This document shows positions 46,322 through 55,416 of a stretch of 64,000 nt of DNA, in pieces. Numbering within the stretch: position 1 is the first letter of the stretch; every line of letters starts with the position of its first letter. The stretch covers positions 1 through 64,000 of the forward strand of contig PLDA01000003.1 of the NCBI GenBank assembly GCA_003134965.1, read 5' to 3'. This stretch comes from Vulcanimicrobium winogradskyi (lineage in GTDB: Bacteria; Vulcanimicrobiota; Vulcanimicrobiia; Vulcanimicrobiales; Vulcanimicrobiaceae). The notes below the pieces were generated by a model. The model made no database searches. It was not told where the DNA came from and saw nothing but the letters and a program-made list of their open reading frames with translations. Made by a program: the position numbers and the translations under genes.

Positions 46322-47671
46322 TCACGTCGCGGCCGCCGGTCCGGGGCTCGGCCGGAACCGCACGTAGCTGGCGCGCTCGGCGACCGCCTCGTCGATGATC
46401 CCGACCACCACCGCGGCGAGCCGGTCGCTGTCGTGACGGACCGTGTCGGTCTCGCTGATCACGTTCGCGCGCACCACGCGGACGCCGAGTGCGGCCAGCG
46501 CCTCCTCGTCGACCTGCACCGGCAGCTGTCCCTCTTCGGCATAGGCTTCGCGCAGCTTGTGCGGCAGCTCATCGTTGACCACCGTGACGTCGCAGATGTG
46601 CGCGCCGCCGGCGCCACGCAGCAGCGCGCGGACGTGCGCGGAGGCGGTGTAGCCGTCGGTCTCGCCGGGCTGCGTCATGACGTTGCAGACGTAGATCTTC
46701 ACCGCGCTCGCCGCCTCGATCTCGCGCCCGATGCGGTCGATCAGCAGGTTCGGCATGATCGAGGTGTAGAGCGAACCAGGTCCGAGCACGATCGCGTCGG
46801 CGTCGCGGATCGCCGTGATGACCTCGTCGAGCGGGGCGGCGTACGGCGGGTCGAGGAAGACGCTCTCGATCGTCCCGTGCGTCTTGGTGATGTTGGTCTC
46901 ACCCTCGACGATGCTGCCGTCGGTGAGCTTCGCGCACAGTCGTGCGATGGCGAGCGTGGAGGGCAGGACGCGTCCTTTCACGTTGAGGACGCGGCTCGAC
47001 ACCTTGATCGCCTCGTCGAAGTTTCCGGTGATCCCGGTCATCGCCGCGAGAAACAGGTTCCCGAACGAATGGCCGCTGAGCCCTTCCCCGCCCTGGAAAC
47101 GATAGCCAAAGAGCTCGGTGACCAGCGCCTCGTCGTCGGCGAGCGCGACCAGACAGTTGCGGATGTCGCCCGGCGGCAGAACGCCGAGCTCTTTTTGGAG
47201 CCGTCCCGACGAGCCGCCGTCGTCGCTGACGGTGACGACCGCGGTCAGATTCGTGGAGATCTTCTTGAGACCGCGCAGCATCGTCGAGAGGCCGGTCCCG
47301 CCGCCGACCACCAGGATCTTGTAGCCGCGCTCGAGGCGGCGCTCGCGGATCGCGCCGATCACGTCGCTGGTGCCGTGCGGCGCGACCGCGGTGACGATCG
47401 CGTTGAGCCAGCGCCAGATCCCGAGCGCGACCAGCAGCGCGCCGACGACCATGAAGACCCACGACAAATAGGCCGGCGGGAAGAGCTCGGCGACCAGCCA
47501 GTCGACGAACTCGTTGACGCGCAGCGTCACGCCTTCGTCCGTGAGATAGCGCGAGACGCCGTTGACGAACAGGGCCGCGCCGAGGAAGGCGAGCAGGAGC
47601 CAGCGTTTCACGCCCAGGCCCGGTTGGAGCCAGCGTGCGAGGCCGATCGAGCGGGTGAAGCGTTTGCTCAT
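46322..47671 (-). CDS. yvcK: YvcK/CofD-like protein with N-terminal membrane segments
   Basis: The 449-residue protein has the gluconeogenesis-factor pattern KILVVGGGTGLSTMLRGLK, VTVSDDGGSSGRL, GDIRNCLVAL and GPGSLYTSIMPNLL. The first about 90 residues add two hydrophobic segments, seen in some YvcK homologues, which would attach it to the membrane. YvcK helps place cell wall enzymes and supports growth on gluconeogenic carbon sources in Firmicutes. It overlaps rapZ by four bases; the usual third partner, whiA, is not adjacent in this window. Confidence 0.9.
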   Translation of the reverse strand: MSKRFTRSIGLARWLQPGLGVKRWLLLAFLGAALFVNGVSRYLTDEGVTLRVNEFVDWLVAELFPPAYLSWVFMVVGALLVALGIWRWLNAIVTAVAPHGTSDVIGAIRERRLERGYKILVVGGGTGLSTMLRGLKKISTNLTAVVTVSDDGGSSGRLQKELGVLPPGDIRNCLVALADDEALVTELFGYRFQGGEGLSGHSFGNLFLAAMTGITGNFDEAIKVSSRVLNVKGRVLPSTLAIARLCAKLTDGSIVEGETNITKTHGTIESVFLDPPYAAPLDEVITAIRDADAIVLGPGSLYTSIMPNLLIDRIGREIEAASAVKIYVCNVMTQPGETDGYTASAHVRALLRGAGGAHICDVTVVNDELPHKLREAYAEEGQLPVQVDEEALAALGVRVVRANVISETDTVRHDSDRLAAVVVGIIDEAVAERASYVRFRPSPGPAAAT

Positions 47672-48522
47672 CGGTTCACGTCGCGGGCGTCAAAGGTCGC
47701 CAGCGCCCCGGTGGTCTCGCTCAGATGGCGCTGCAGGCGCCGGCCGAGATAGACGCTGCGGTGCCGCCCGCCGGTGCAGCCGATCGCGATCGTTACCTGC
47801 GATTTGCCTTCGCGCTCGTACCGCGGCACCAGGAAATCGATCAGCGGGACGAACCGTTCCAGAAAGGCCTCGGTGTCGGGGATCGCCTCGAGGTACGCTG
47901 CGACCGGAGCGTCGGCGCCGGTGAGTTCCCGCAGTCCCTCGACGTAGTTCGGGTTCGGCAGGAAACGCACGTCGAAGACGAGGTCCGCGTCGAGCGGCAC
48001 GCCGTACTTGAACCCGAACGCGACGATACTGATGCGCAGCCGTCGAGCGTCCGTCCCGGCGAACGTGGTGCCGATCCGATCCTTGAGCTGCCCGAGGGTG
48101 AGCCGCGTCGTGTCCCACACCACGCTCGCGCGATCGCGCAGCGCCGCCAGCGAGGCTCGCTCCGCGTCGATCGCTTCGGCCAGGCCGACGCCGTCTTCGC
48201 CGAACGGGTGACGCCGCCGCGTCTCGCTGTAGCGCCGGATCAGCGTCTCGTCCTCGGCGTCGAGGAACAGCACCTCGGCGTGCAGGCCGGCCGCCTCGAG
48301 CTCGTCGAGCGCCGCGACGGCGTTCCCGAACGGTCCCAGCGTACGCACGTCGAGCGCCAGGGCGGCGTTGGTATAGCCGGCCTCTTCGGCGAGCGCGATG
48401 AACGGCCGGGCGAGCACGGGCGGGGCGTTGTCGAGGCAGGCGAAGCCGAAGTCCTCGAGCGATTTCATCGCCTGGCTCTTGCCCGCGCCCGAGAGCCCCG
48501 TTACGATGACGAGACGGCGCAT
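47668..48522 (-). CDS. rapZ: RNase adapter RapZ (YvcJ family)
   Basis: The 284-residue P-loop protein starts MRRLVIVTGLSGAGKS, with the Walker A motif at 9-16. Later motifs are FLDAEDETLIRRYSETRRRHPF and the C-terminal TIAIGCTGGRHRSVYLG, all diagnostic. In Enterobacteria RapZ controls RNase E cleavage of a small RNA; in Gram-positives the YvcJ homologue binds nucleotides. The ATG at 48522 touches the divergent start codon of the next gene (CATATG), so promoters lie inside the opposite genes or overlap. Confidence 0.95.
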   Translation of the reverse strand: MRRLVIVTGLSGAGKSQAMKSLEDFGFACLDNAPPVLARPFIALAEEAGYTNAALALDVRTLGPFGNAVAALDELEAAGLHAEVLFLDAEDETLIRRYSETRRRHPFGEDGVGLAEAIDAERASLAALRDRASVVWDTTRLTLGQLKDRIGTTFAGTDARRLRISIVAFGFKYGVPLDADLVFDVRFLPNPNYVEGLRELTGADAPVAAYLEAIPDTEAFLERFVPLIDFLVPRYEREGKSQVTIAIGCTGGRHRSVYLGRRLQRHLSETTGALATFDARDVNR

Positions 48523-48900
48523 ATGAAGCTCTTTTCGGCCGAGAAAGCCAACGCCCTCATCCCGGTGCTGGAGCCCCTCCTCGAGGAGCTCTGGGCGAAG
48601 CGTCGCGACCTCGCGATCCGGCTGCTCGAGACCGACCCGGCGCTCCGCGTCGGCCGCCCCGACAGCACGCGCGACCGCCGCCGCTCGCGCGCGTTCACCG
48701 AGCTCAAGGCCGAGATCGTGCGGCTCATCAACCGGATCGAAGCGCACGGCTGCGTCGTCAAGGACCTCGACCTCGGACTCCTCGACTTCCCGTCGATGCG
48801 CGATGGACGCCCGGTCTATCTCTGCTGGAAAGCCGGCGAGGTCGAGCTCACCCAGTGGCACGGCACCGACGAAAGCTTCGCGGACCGCAAGCCGATCTAG
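48523..48900 (+). CDS. DUF2203 family protein
   Basis: The 125-residue protein opens MKLFSAEKANALIPVLEPLL and ends with DLGLLDFPSMRDGRPVYLCWKAGE and ELTQWHGTDESF, the conserved DUF2203 pattern. It is mainly helical, soluble and of unknown function. Its ATG is immediately next to the rapZ ATG on the opposite strand, and its stop is adjacent to the stop of the converging DUF1858 gene. Confidence 0.9.
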   Translation: MKLFSAEKANALIPVLEPLLEELWAKRRDLAIRLLETDPALRVGRPDSTRDRRRSRAFTELKAEIVRLINRIEAHGCVVKDLDLGLLDFPSMRDGRPVYLCWKAGEVELTQWHGTDESFADRKPI

Positions 48901-49308
48901 CTAGGCGGGCACCGCGGCGGGGTCGACCTTGACGAAATCTTCCGCAAGCCCTTGCAGCCGGACCTCGCCGAAGACGACCGTGTAGGCGCCGGCGGCCAGG
49001 TCGGTCACCTTACCGAACTCCGGCACGCTGGTCAACTGCGGGATCTTCGCGCGGATCTCGTCGGGGAGCCGCACGGTGTCGCCGACCTCGAGGGCCGGCT
49101 GTTCGAACAGCTTCTCGAGGTCGGTCATCAGCAGGCCCAGCGGGATGCCGTAGCCTTCGCTGACCTGTTCGATCGTCTCGGTCTCGCTGATCGAGCAGTG
49201 CGAGCATCCGCCGAGATGGAATCGCGCGAAAACGCGTTTTGCGCCCGCATGCGTCTTGAACGCTTGCTCGACGGTCTGGTCCTTGCTGAAGTGGGGCACG
49301 GTCGACAT
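48901..49308 (-). CDS. DUF1858-type protein
   Basis: The 135-residue protein contains the DUF1858 pattern (QTVEQAF, then RFHLGGCSHCSISETET, with Cys35 and Cys38), as in ScdA/Ric N-terminal and hybrid-cluster-related proteins linked to iron-sulfur repair. The C-terminal half (about 75-135) is a beta-rich region without a family that I know. Its start lies about 40 bases beyond the 3' end of rnpB on the same strand, so it could be read from the same transcript. Confidence 0.75.
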   Translation of the reverse strand: MSTVPHFSKDQTVEQAFKTHAGAKRVFARFHLGGCSHCSISETETIEQVSEGYGIPLGLLMTDLEKLFEQPALEVGDTVRLPDEIRAKIPQLTSVPEFGKVTDLAAGAYTVVFGEVRLQGLAEDFVKVDPAAVPA

Positions 49309-49349
49309 TATTCTCTCCGACCGAGGAGCGACCCCGCCGGTTGCGTGCG

Positions 49350-49723
49350 AGGCGCGGAGGACGCCTGTACGCCGGATTCTGTCAAAGCCTCCGAAGAGGC
49401 CGTGGCCGTCATCTCTCTGGGGTCGGCCTCACGACCGGCCTCGTTGCGACGTGAGCTCGTTTCCGCCGGGCCGGCGGCCCTGACCGGAGCCAGGGAACGA
49501 GCAGTCTTGCTCCAGGTGGGGTTTACCCGCGTCCGCGTCTCCGCGGAACGCCGTGCGCTCTTACCGCACGATTTCACCCTTGCCGGTGCAAGCACCGGCG
49601 GTTTGTTTCTGTGGCACTTTCCTTCGAGTCGCCCCGACAGGACGTTATCCTGCACCCTGCCCAATGGAGCCCGGACGTTCCTCGACGCTTGCGCGCCGCG
49701 ACGGCCCAGCGCCCTCCGCGCGA
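49350..49723 (-). ncRNA. rnpB: RNase P RNA, class A
   Basis: The catalytic RNA that trims tRNA 5' ends. Conserved elements on the minus strand are GAGGAACGTCCGGGCTCC near the 5' end, GGGTGAAATCGTGCGGTAAG in the core, GGTAAACCCCACCTGGAGCA and GACAGAATCCGGCGTACAGG at the 3' end. Helix P1 is formed by GCGCGGAGGGCGC and GCGTCCTCCGCGC. Ends are estimated from P1. No clear terminator was seen directly after it. Confidence 0.95.
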
Positions 49724-49782
49724 GCGATGCTACCGGAAAAGCGCGTTCGCCGCAAGCGCCTCGCGCGCCGCAGCGGGTTCGA

Positions 49783-50193
49783 TCAGCCGGCGTCGCGCCG
49801 TTCGCGCGACCACCACGTCGCGAGGCGGAGCTCCGGGCGGCGGCGCGCGCGCCGGGTCTTCAGTTCGGGCTTGGGACCGGAGTGCGGCCAGATCGAGAAC
49901 GACCGTATCGGCGCGCCGCAGAGAAAGCCGATCATGTCGGCACGCAGGTCGGCGATGGCGGATGGGACGAGCGAGGTGGTGGTGCTGAGGACGCGTGTAC
50001 CGTCGAAACGCATGACGATTGCGCACTCCGACCACGACTTTCGCTGGATCGCGATGTCGGCACGACTGCGGGTGACCATCAGTCCCGATGCTTCACGGAC
50101 GAGCCGGACGCCCGGAATGAGCATCGGAATGAGCATCTCCAGATCGTCTACGAAATGGTCGAAATCAACGCTGTCCTGAACGGGCGCATCCAT
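49783..50193 (-). CDS. hypothetical protein
   Basis: ATG 50193 gives 136 residues, preceded by GGGAG and GGAAG signals. The N-terminal 100 residues contain hydrophobic strands and a conserved-looking WSECAIVMRFDGTRVL stretch; the C-terminus is rich in Arg. The frame is open much further upstream, through the tRNA-Ala gene, but that part is not expected to be coding. No family recognised. It lies between rnpB and a terminator. Confidence 0.45.
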   Translation of the reverse strand: MDAPVQDSVDFDHFVDDLEMLIPMLIPGVRLVREASGLMVTRSRADIAIQRKSWSECAIVMRFDGTRVLSTTTSLVPSAIADLRADMIGFLCGAPIRSFSIWPHSGPKPELKTRRARRRPELRLATWWSRERRDAG

Positions 50194-50304
50194 TGCTTCC
50201 AGAATCTCCCTCGCTTGCCACTCCCGGACCGTGACTGTAGCGCAAGCGAGGGAGCGGGAGCAAGGTACTTTGCTGGAAGTTTGCAGACCCTTGAACGGAG
50301 CGAT

Positions 50305-50333
50305 AAAAAAGCCCGCGTTTTCGCGGGCTTTTA
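50305..50333 (-). terminator. intrinsic terminator after tRNA-Ala(GGC)
   Basis: GCCCGCG-TTTT-CGCGGGC (50311-50328) with an A run before and TTTT after it, so it can work on both strands. On the minus strand it directly follows the tRNA. Confidence 0.85.
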
Positions 50334-50337
50334 CGAC

Positions 50338-50413
50338 TGGTGGAGGATAGGAGACTCGAACTCCTGACCCCTTGCATGCCATGCAAGTGCTCTACCAACT
50401 GAGCTAATCCCCC
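50338..50413 (-). tRNA. tRNA-Ala (anticodon GGC)
   Basis: Minus strand: acceptor GGGGGAT/ATCCTCC, D arm TTAGCTCAGTTGGTAGAGC, anticodon stem CTTGC/GCAAG around ATGGCAT (anticodon GGC), T arm GTTCGAGTC. The 3' CCA is encoded. Confidence 0.93.
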
Positions 50414-50721
50414 GCGGCGACCGACCACCATTCACGCCACTCCAGTCGCGGTCCTGTGAACGGAGGACGCTCGCCGTGAGCGAGTTCTACGTCTATCTCG
50501 GGCAGGGAGAAACCGTCCCGTTCGGGTTGCCGATCAAGCACGGGCTCTGCGAGGGCCCGGGCGAGGTGCTCGGTACCGGCGTCGGCGTCGGGCAGGGGCC
50601 CGGGCCCTGGTTCGTCCCGCCGGCACGGGCTTTGCGACGGCCCGGGACGGAATCGGCGGCTGTCCTGTCGTAGGGAGAGAGCGTCCAGGGGTTGCCCCTT
50701 CCCCTCACCAGCGAGGCTGCG
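50414..50721. other. about 300-base region without a firm gene
   Basis: A GTG at 50476 opens a 65-codon plus-strand frame rich in Gly and Pro (MSEFYVYLGQGETVPFGLPI at its start), but it has no family, and GC-rich DNA keeps frames open by chance. The region probably contains the promoter of the Cys-rich protein gene. I see no repeat or RNA structure that I can support. Confidence 0.4.
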
Positions 50722-52413
50722 ATGGAACACTGGTTCGACCGGGCGACAAAAATGTTCGCCGGCGGCGCGATCTCTCGACGCGGCCTGATCGCAGGCGGCG
50801 CCGTCGCCGGGACCGCGGTCCTCGTCGCGCGGCCGCCGGCTTTGGCGCGGAGCACGAGCTCCGCCCCGTGCTCCCTCAGCGGCGACGGCAGCTCGACTAC
50901 GCTCACGTTCTCGGCCCGGTCGTCCTACCGAGGACAATCGCTAACCCTTCAAGGGACGCATATCGGCCGCGGACGCAAGCATCGCTCCGGCAAGACGCAC
51001 ATCGTCGTCACGCTCTCCGGCAAGACGGTCCTCGAGATCGCCCACAGCGCGACGCAGACGGGCACGTCGAAGGGCCGCGCGAGCCAGACGCTGCAGGGCA
51101 CCGTCACGTACGGCGCCGGCTACAGCGGTGTCCACCGGGTCACCTCGGTGACGCGCGCGGGCAGCGTTGCGGGATTCATAGACGGCCGGGCCTTCACGGG
51201 GAGCGGCGGTCAGTCGACGGGGCGGATGCGCGACGGCAAAGCCGCACCGGTCGCGCACGTCGACCCTGCGCTCGCGCAGGCGGTCCACGCGCTGTTTCAG
51301 ACTGCGAGCAGCAACGCAGCGCAGTGTCACGGCGGGAGCCACCATGCGGCCGTTCCCGGCCTCGACGTCGCGGCGACGCGCGCGCAGCTGTTCGCGCCGC
51401 TGCGTGAGCTCGCGCGTCGAACGGCGGACGATCGCGGTTCGCGCGAAATCGCGCAAACCTTCCCCTCCGGCCCATGCGCCGATTGCTACAATGCATGCGA
51501 CGCGAAGTCGATCGAGTGCGAGACGAAGGCCTACGCGAGTTGCGCATCGGGGCCGTTTTGCCTGGTCCCCATCGCGCTCTGCATCAATAGCTGGAACAAC
51601 TGCAACAACGACTGCTATAAGACCGGCGGACCTTGCTGCTCCGTGAAGTGTCATCCGGTGAACAGCAGCGAATCGTCGTGCTGCGGAACCGGCGACACGT
51701 GCTGCGGCGACACCTGCTGCGGCGGCGGCATGCCGGTGTGCAGCCATCCGAAGACCGAAAGCGCCAACTACGGTTTCTGTTGTCCGTCCGGAACCTTCGG
51801 GTGCAACACGGAGTTCGGCGGCTATTGGTACGATACGTGTTGTGCGAAGGGCTCGACGTGCTGCGGGAGCATCTGCTGTAATTCGAGTCAGTACTGCGCG
51901 TCGAGTTACGGGCTGATCTGCTGCTCCAAGGGGCAGTCGCTCTGCGGCGGCCAGTGCTGCAGCGGCAAGTGCATGAAGGACGGCGCCGGCAACGAGTTCT
52001 GCTGCAGCGGAACGACGCTCTGCGGCAGCACCTGCTGCGGCCCGAACGAGAAGTGTCTCACGGGGCCGGGCGGGGCCAAGGTCTGCTGCAACGGCACGCT
52101 GTGCGGCGGGAAGTGCTGCGGCCCGGGCGCGATCTGCCACAACAATACATGCGCCTACGGTAAGCCGTGCGGAAAGACGTCCTGCGGTCTGACCAACCCG
52201 GTCTGCTGCAACGGCGTGTGCTGCGCCTCGAACCAAACCTGCGTCAAGGGGAAGTGCACCACTGCCGCGTGCAAGCGCAAAGGCACCGTCCCGTGCCAGT
52301 ACACCCCGGGACTATGCTGCAAGCCCGGCGCGACGTGCTGCGGCAAGACGTGCTGCAAGCCCGGCATGCCCTGCTGCGGTGGGATCTGCACTACGAATCA
52401 GTGCATCCAATGA
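50722..52413 (+). CDS. Tat-exported cysteine-rich protein
   Basis: ATG 50722 gives 563 residues. The N-terminus has a twin-arginine signal (ISRRGLIAGGAVAGTAVLVA; Arg19-Arg20). A polar beta-rich domain (about 50-200) follows. From about residue 250 to the end I count roughly 68 cysteines, mostly as Cys-Cys pairs in short CCG-x(2-5)-CC units separated by 6-15 residues. Such density implies many disulfides or bound metal. Export in folded form by Tat would fit metal loading inside the cell. It overlaps the MauE-Trx-Trx gene by ATGA. I know no named family for it. Confidence 0.8.
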   Translation: MEHWFDRATKMFAGGAISRRGLIAGGAVAGTAVLVARPPALARSTSSAPCSLSGDGSSTTLTFSARSSYRGQSLTLQGTHIGRGRKHRSGKTHIVVTLSGKTVLEIAHSATQTGTSKGRASQTLQGTVTYGAGYSGVHRVTSVTRAGSVAGFIDGRAFTGSGGQSTGRMRDGKAAPVAHVDPALAQAVHALFQTASSNAAQCHGGSHHAAVPGLDVAATRAQLFAPLRELARRTADDRGSREIAQTFPSGPCADCYNACDAKSIECETKAYASCASGPFCLVPIALCINSWNNCNNDCYKTGGPCCSVKCHPVNSSESSCCGTGDTCCGDTCCGGGMPVCSHPKTESANYGFCCPSGTFGCNTEFGGYWYDTCCAKGSTCCGSICCNSSQYCASSYGLICCSKGQSLCGGQCCSGKCMKDGAGNEFCCSGTTLCGSTCCGPNEKCLTGPGGAKVCCNGTLCGGKCCGPGAICHNNTCAYGKPCGKTSCGLTNPVCCNGVCCASNQTCVKGKCTTAACKRKGTVPCQYTPGLCCKPGATCCGKTCCKPGMPCCGGICTTNQCIQ

Positions 52414-53882
52414 CCCTTGCCCTCGCCGGAGCGATCGTCGCGGCGCGAGCGGTGCTCGCGGTCGTGTTCGCGCTGGCGGGGATCGCGAAGCTGGGCGATC
52501 CCGCGGGGACGGGGCAGATGCTGCGCGCTTTCGGCCTGCCGCGCGCTGCGACCGGCGCGTTCGCGCGGCTGCTGCCGCTCGTCGAGCTGGCCGTCGCGAT
52601 CGCGCTCGTGCCGAGCGTCAGCGGACAGTGGGGCGCGCTCGCCGCAGCCGTCCTCCTCGTCGGCTTCACCGCGGCGATCGTCGTCAACCTGATGCTCGGG
52701 CGAAAGCCTGAGTGCCGCTGCTTCGGTCAAGTCGCGTCGGCGCCGATCGGTCCCGCGACGCTGGTGCGAAACGTCGTGCTGCTCGCGATGGCGGCGCTGG
52801 CGGCGTTCGCGCCGGCGACGGAATCCGACCCGCTGGTGCTCGTATGGCTCGGCGCGCGGTTGCCGTGGGTTGCGGGCGCGGTCGTGCTGCTCGGCTTCTT
52901 CGCGATCCAGACGTTCCTGATGCTGCAGATCCTGCGCCAGCAAGGGCGCATGCTGCTGCGGCTCGAGTCGATCGAAGGGTCGGGACACGCCCTCGGGTTC
53001 GACGGCCACGCTAACGGCGTCGCATCGCACGAGCACGTCGGCCTGCCGTTCGGAACCCCGGCACCGGAATTCGAACTGCCGACGCTCGACGGAAAGCGCT
53101 CCTCGCTCGGCGCGCTGCTCGCGCTCGAACGCCGCGTCGTGCTCCTTTTTGCCCATCCGTCGTGCGGTCCGTGCGAAGCGCTCCTCCCCGAGGTTGCGGA
53201 ATGGCAGGCGACGCACGAGAACCGGCTCACGCTCGCCATCGTCTCCGAGGGCGCGGTCAAAGAGAACCGCCGCGTCTTCGAGCGATACGGTTTCCAGCAT
53301 ATCGTGCTGCAAGACGGTACCACCGTATCGGACGCGTATCAGGCCTACGGAACGCCGGCGGCAGTGGTCGTCGAGGCAGACGGCCAGATTGGGAGCGGCG
53401 TCGCGGCTGGTGCCGACGCGATCCGCGAGCTCGTCGCGAGCGCCGCCGCCGTGCCGGTCGCGGTCCGCGTCGCCGCGCGCGGCGAGATTGCGCCCGCGTT
53501 TTCGGCGCGTAGCACCGCGGGCGAAACCGTGGAGTCGGCGCAGTTCAAAGGACAGGACGTCGCGCTGCTCTTTTGGAGCCCCGACTGCGGTTTCTGTCGC
53601 GCAGCGGTCGACGACGTCGTGCGCTGGGATCGCGAAGTTCAGCTGGCGATCGTCTCGGCCGCGGAAGACGAGGAGCTCACCGCGCGGGGCTTGCGAGCTC
53701 GGCTGCTCATCGACGAGTCCGGCGAGATCGGCCGTTCGTTCGGAGCATCCGGAACGCCGATGGCCGTGCGCATCGCCGCCGACGGCACGATCGCCTCGGA
53801 GGTCGCAGCCGGGAAGGACGCGATCGAGACCTTGCTGCGACCCGACCATCGGCGACAGAACGGCGCCCCGAAGACGGTTTGA
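52410..53882 (+). CDS. MauE/DoxX-like membrane protein fused to two thioredoxin-like domains
   Basis: The 490-residue protein begins with a MauE-type domain (about 1-180): several helices with LAGIAKLGDPAG and an ECRCFGQ motif. A further membrane helix leads to a TlpA/AhpC-like thioredoxin domain (active site Cys252-Gly-Pro-Cys255 in HPSCGPCEALLPE) and a second one (Cys393-Gly-Phe-Cys396 in SPDCGFCRAAVDD). MauE proteins supply reducing or oxidising power across the membrane. Translation is coupled to the Cys-rich protein, so this is the likely disulfide-handling partner of it. Confidence 0.88.
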   Translation: MTLALAGAIVAARAVLAVVFALAGIAKLGDPAGTGQMLRAFGLPRAATGAFARLLPLVELAVAIALVPSVSGQWGALAAAVLLVGFTAAIVVNLMLGRKPECRCFGQVASAPIGPATLVRNVVLLAMAALAAFAPATESDPLVLVWLGARLPWVAGAVVLLGFFAIQTFLMLQILRQQGRMLLRLESIEGSGHALGFDGHANGVASHEHVGLPFGTPAPEFELPTLDGKRSSLGALLALERRVVLLFAHPSCGPCEALLPEVAEWQATHENRLTLAIVSEGAVKENRRVFERYGFQHIVLQDGTTVSDAYQAYGTPAAVVVEADGQIGSGVAAGADAIRELVASAAAVPVAVRVAARGEIAPAFSARSTAGETVESAQFKGQDVALLFWSPDCGFCRAAVDDVVRWDREVQLAIVSAAEDEELTARGLRARLLIDESGEIGRSFGASGTPMAVRIAADGTIASEVAAGKDAIETLLRPDHRRQNGAPKTV

Positions 53883-53910
53883 TCCGCTTTCGACTTCGAA
53901 CGGAGACTAG

Positions 53911-55398
53911 GTGGCAATGACGAGACGTCAAGCGCGCTCGATCGGTATCCTCACGGTGCTGGTGCTGACGGCGCTCCTCCTACCGAGTACAGGGCAGCCG
54001 ACGGGTGAAGCCGCGGCCGCGGGCCGGACGCAGTTCCAGCACATCATCGTGATCGTGCAGGAGAACCGCACGCCCGATAATCTCTTCCACGGGCTGTGCG
54101 TCCCGCCGTTCGGCGCTGCGGACCGCTGCAGCGACATGTCGATTGTTTTGCCGACCCCAGTCGCCGTCAAGAAGTACAACATTCAGACCGCGAATTGGCT
54201 CGACAAGGCGGCGCCTGGCGGCAAGATCACACCGACGTCGGTTCCGCTCGCGAACAAGTACGATCTCGACCACAGCCACCGCGGATTTACGAGGCAGTGC
54301 GATGCGGACCCCGGAACGACGCAGTGCAAGATGGACGCGGCCCCGGCGCGCGGATTCCGATTCGTCGGCAACGCTACGGGAGTCATCACCCCGTACTTGG
54401 AGCTCGCCACCCAATACGGCTGGGCGAACTTCATGTTCCAGTCGAATCAGGGCCCGAGCTATCCCGCGCATCAATTCCTCTTCGGCGGGACCTCCGCACC
54501 GAGCGCCGCCGACGACGCGGCCGGGATCTTCGCGGCCGAGAACATTACCAAGACCGGGATCGGCGGCCTCAAGGCGATCGCCGGCTGCAATGCGCCCAAG
54601 GGGACGACCGTCGAACTGATCGGTCCGAGCGGCGAGGGCAAGCTGATCTACCCGTGTTTCGAGCACAAGACTCTGGCCGATCTGCTCGGCACGTCGCTCA
54701 CCTGGCGATACTACACGCCGTCCCCCGGAATGATCTGGACGGCGCCGAACGCGATCGAGCACATCTGCCACGGTGCCCCCCCGGCGATCGCCTACACGCC
54801 GTGCTCCGGTCCGGAATGGGACCAGCACCTCGATCTGCATCCGGCCGATGTGTTGAGCGACATCGGCAATTGCAAGCTGCGTTCGCTCAGCTGGGTGATT
54901 CCGACCGCGGCGAACTCCGATCACGCGAACGCGAACGACGGCGGTGGACCGTCATGGGTTTCATCGATCGTGAACGCGATCGGTGCGAGCAAGTCCTGCG
55001 ACGGCGGTCAGGGCTATTGGGAAAACACGGCGATCGTCGTCACATGGGACGATTGGGGAGGCTGGTACGATCACGTCGCGCCGACGTTCCTCGCCATGCC
55101 GCAAGGCGACTACGGCCACGGCTTCCGCGTGCCGTTGCTCGTCATCTCCGCGTACACGCCCAAGGGCTACATCAACAACGTGCAGCAAGACTTCGGAAGC
55201 ATTCTCCGGTTCGCCGAGCACAATTTCGGCATCACCGAAGGGGCGCTGAACTTCGACGATGCGCGCAGCAAAGGCGATCTGTCGGCGTTCTTCGATTTCA
55301 CGCAGCCGCCGCGAGCCTTTCAGGTGATCACCGCGCCAAAGAGCGCAGCGTTCTTCCTGCACGACACGAGGCCGCAGGGCGACCCCGACGACGAATGA
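53911..55398 (+). CDS. secreted phosphoesterase (acid phosphatase/phospholipase C family)
   Basis: The 495-residue protein starts at GTG 53911 with GGAG six bases before it (ATG 53917 is an alternative). It has a signal peptide and then HIIVIVQENRTPDNLFHG, the phosphoesterase-family active-site opening. Further motifs are NQGPSYPAHQFLFGG, and near the end VVTWDDWGGWYDHVAP and GHGFRVPLLVISAYTPKGYI, which supply metal ligands. The family includes AcpA and bacterial phospholipase C. It contains several Cys and lies 28 bases after the MauE-Trx-Trx gene, so it may use the same folding system. Confidence 0.88.
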   Translation: MAMTRRQARSIGILTVLVLTALLLPSTGQPTGEAAAAGRTQFQHIIVIVQENRTPDNLFHGLCVPPFGAADRCSDMSIVLPTPVAVKKYNIQTANWLDKAAPGGKITPTSVPLANKYDLDHSHRGFTRQCDADPGTTQCKMDAAPARGFRFVGNATGVITPYLELATQYGWANFMFQSNQGPSYPAHQFLFGGTSAPSAADDAAGIFAAENITKTGIGGLKAIAGCNAPKGTTVELIGPSGEGKLIYPCFEHKTLADLLGTSLTWRYYTPSPGMIWTAPNAIEHICHGAPPAIAYTPCSGPEWDQHLDLHPADVLSDIGNCKLRSLSWVIPTAANSDHANANDGGGPSWVSSIVNAIGASKSCDGGQGYWENTAIVVTWDDWGGWYDHVAPTFLAMPQGDYGHGFRVPLLVISAYTPKGYINNVQQDFGSILRFAEHNFGITEGALNFDDARSKGDLSAFFDFTQPPRAFQVITAPKSAAFFLHDTRPQGDPDDE

Positions 55399-55416
55399 GG
55401 CGCGGCCGCGCGCGAT

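Noticed and set aside
49783..50382. Start of the hypothetical protein inside tRNA-Ala(GGC)
   Set aside because: The frame is open through the terminator and the tRNA by chance; ATG 50193 has a ribosome-binding signal and lies after the terminator.
52155..52391. Gln/His/Pro-rich frame antisense to the Cys-rich gene
   Set aside because: It is the mirror of repeated Cys-Gly codons; the plus frame has a Tat signal and coupling to the next gene.
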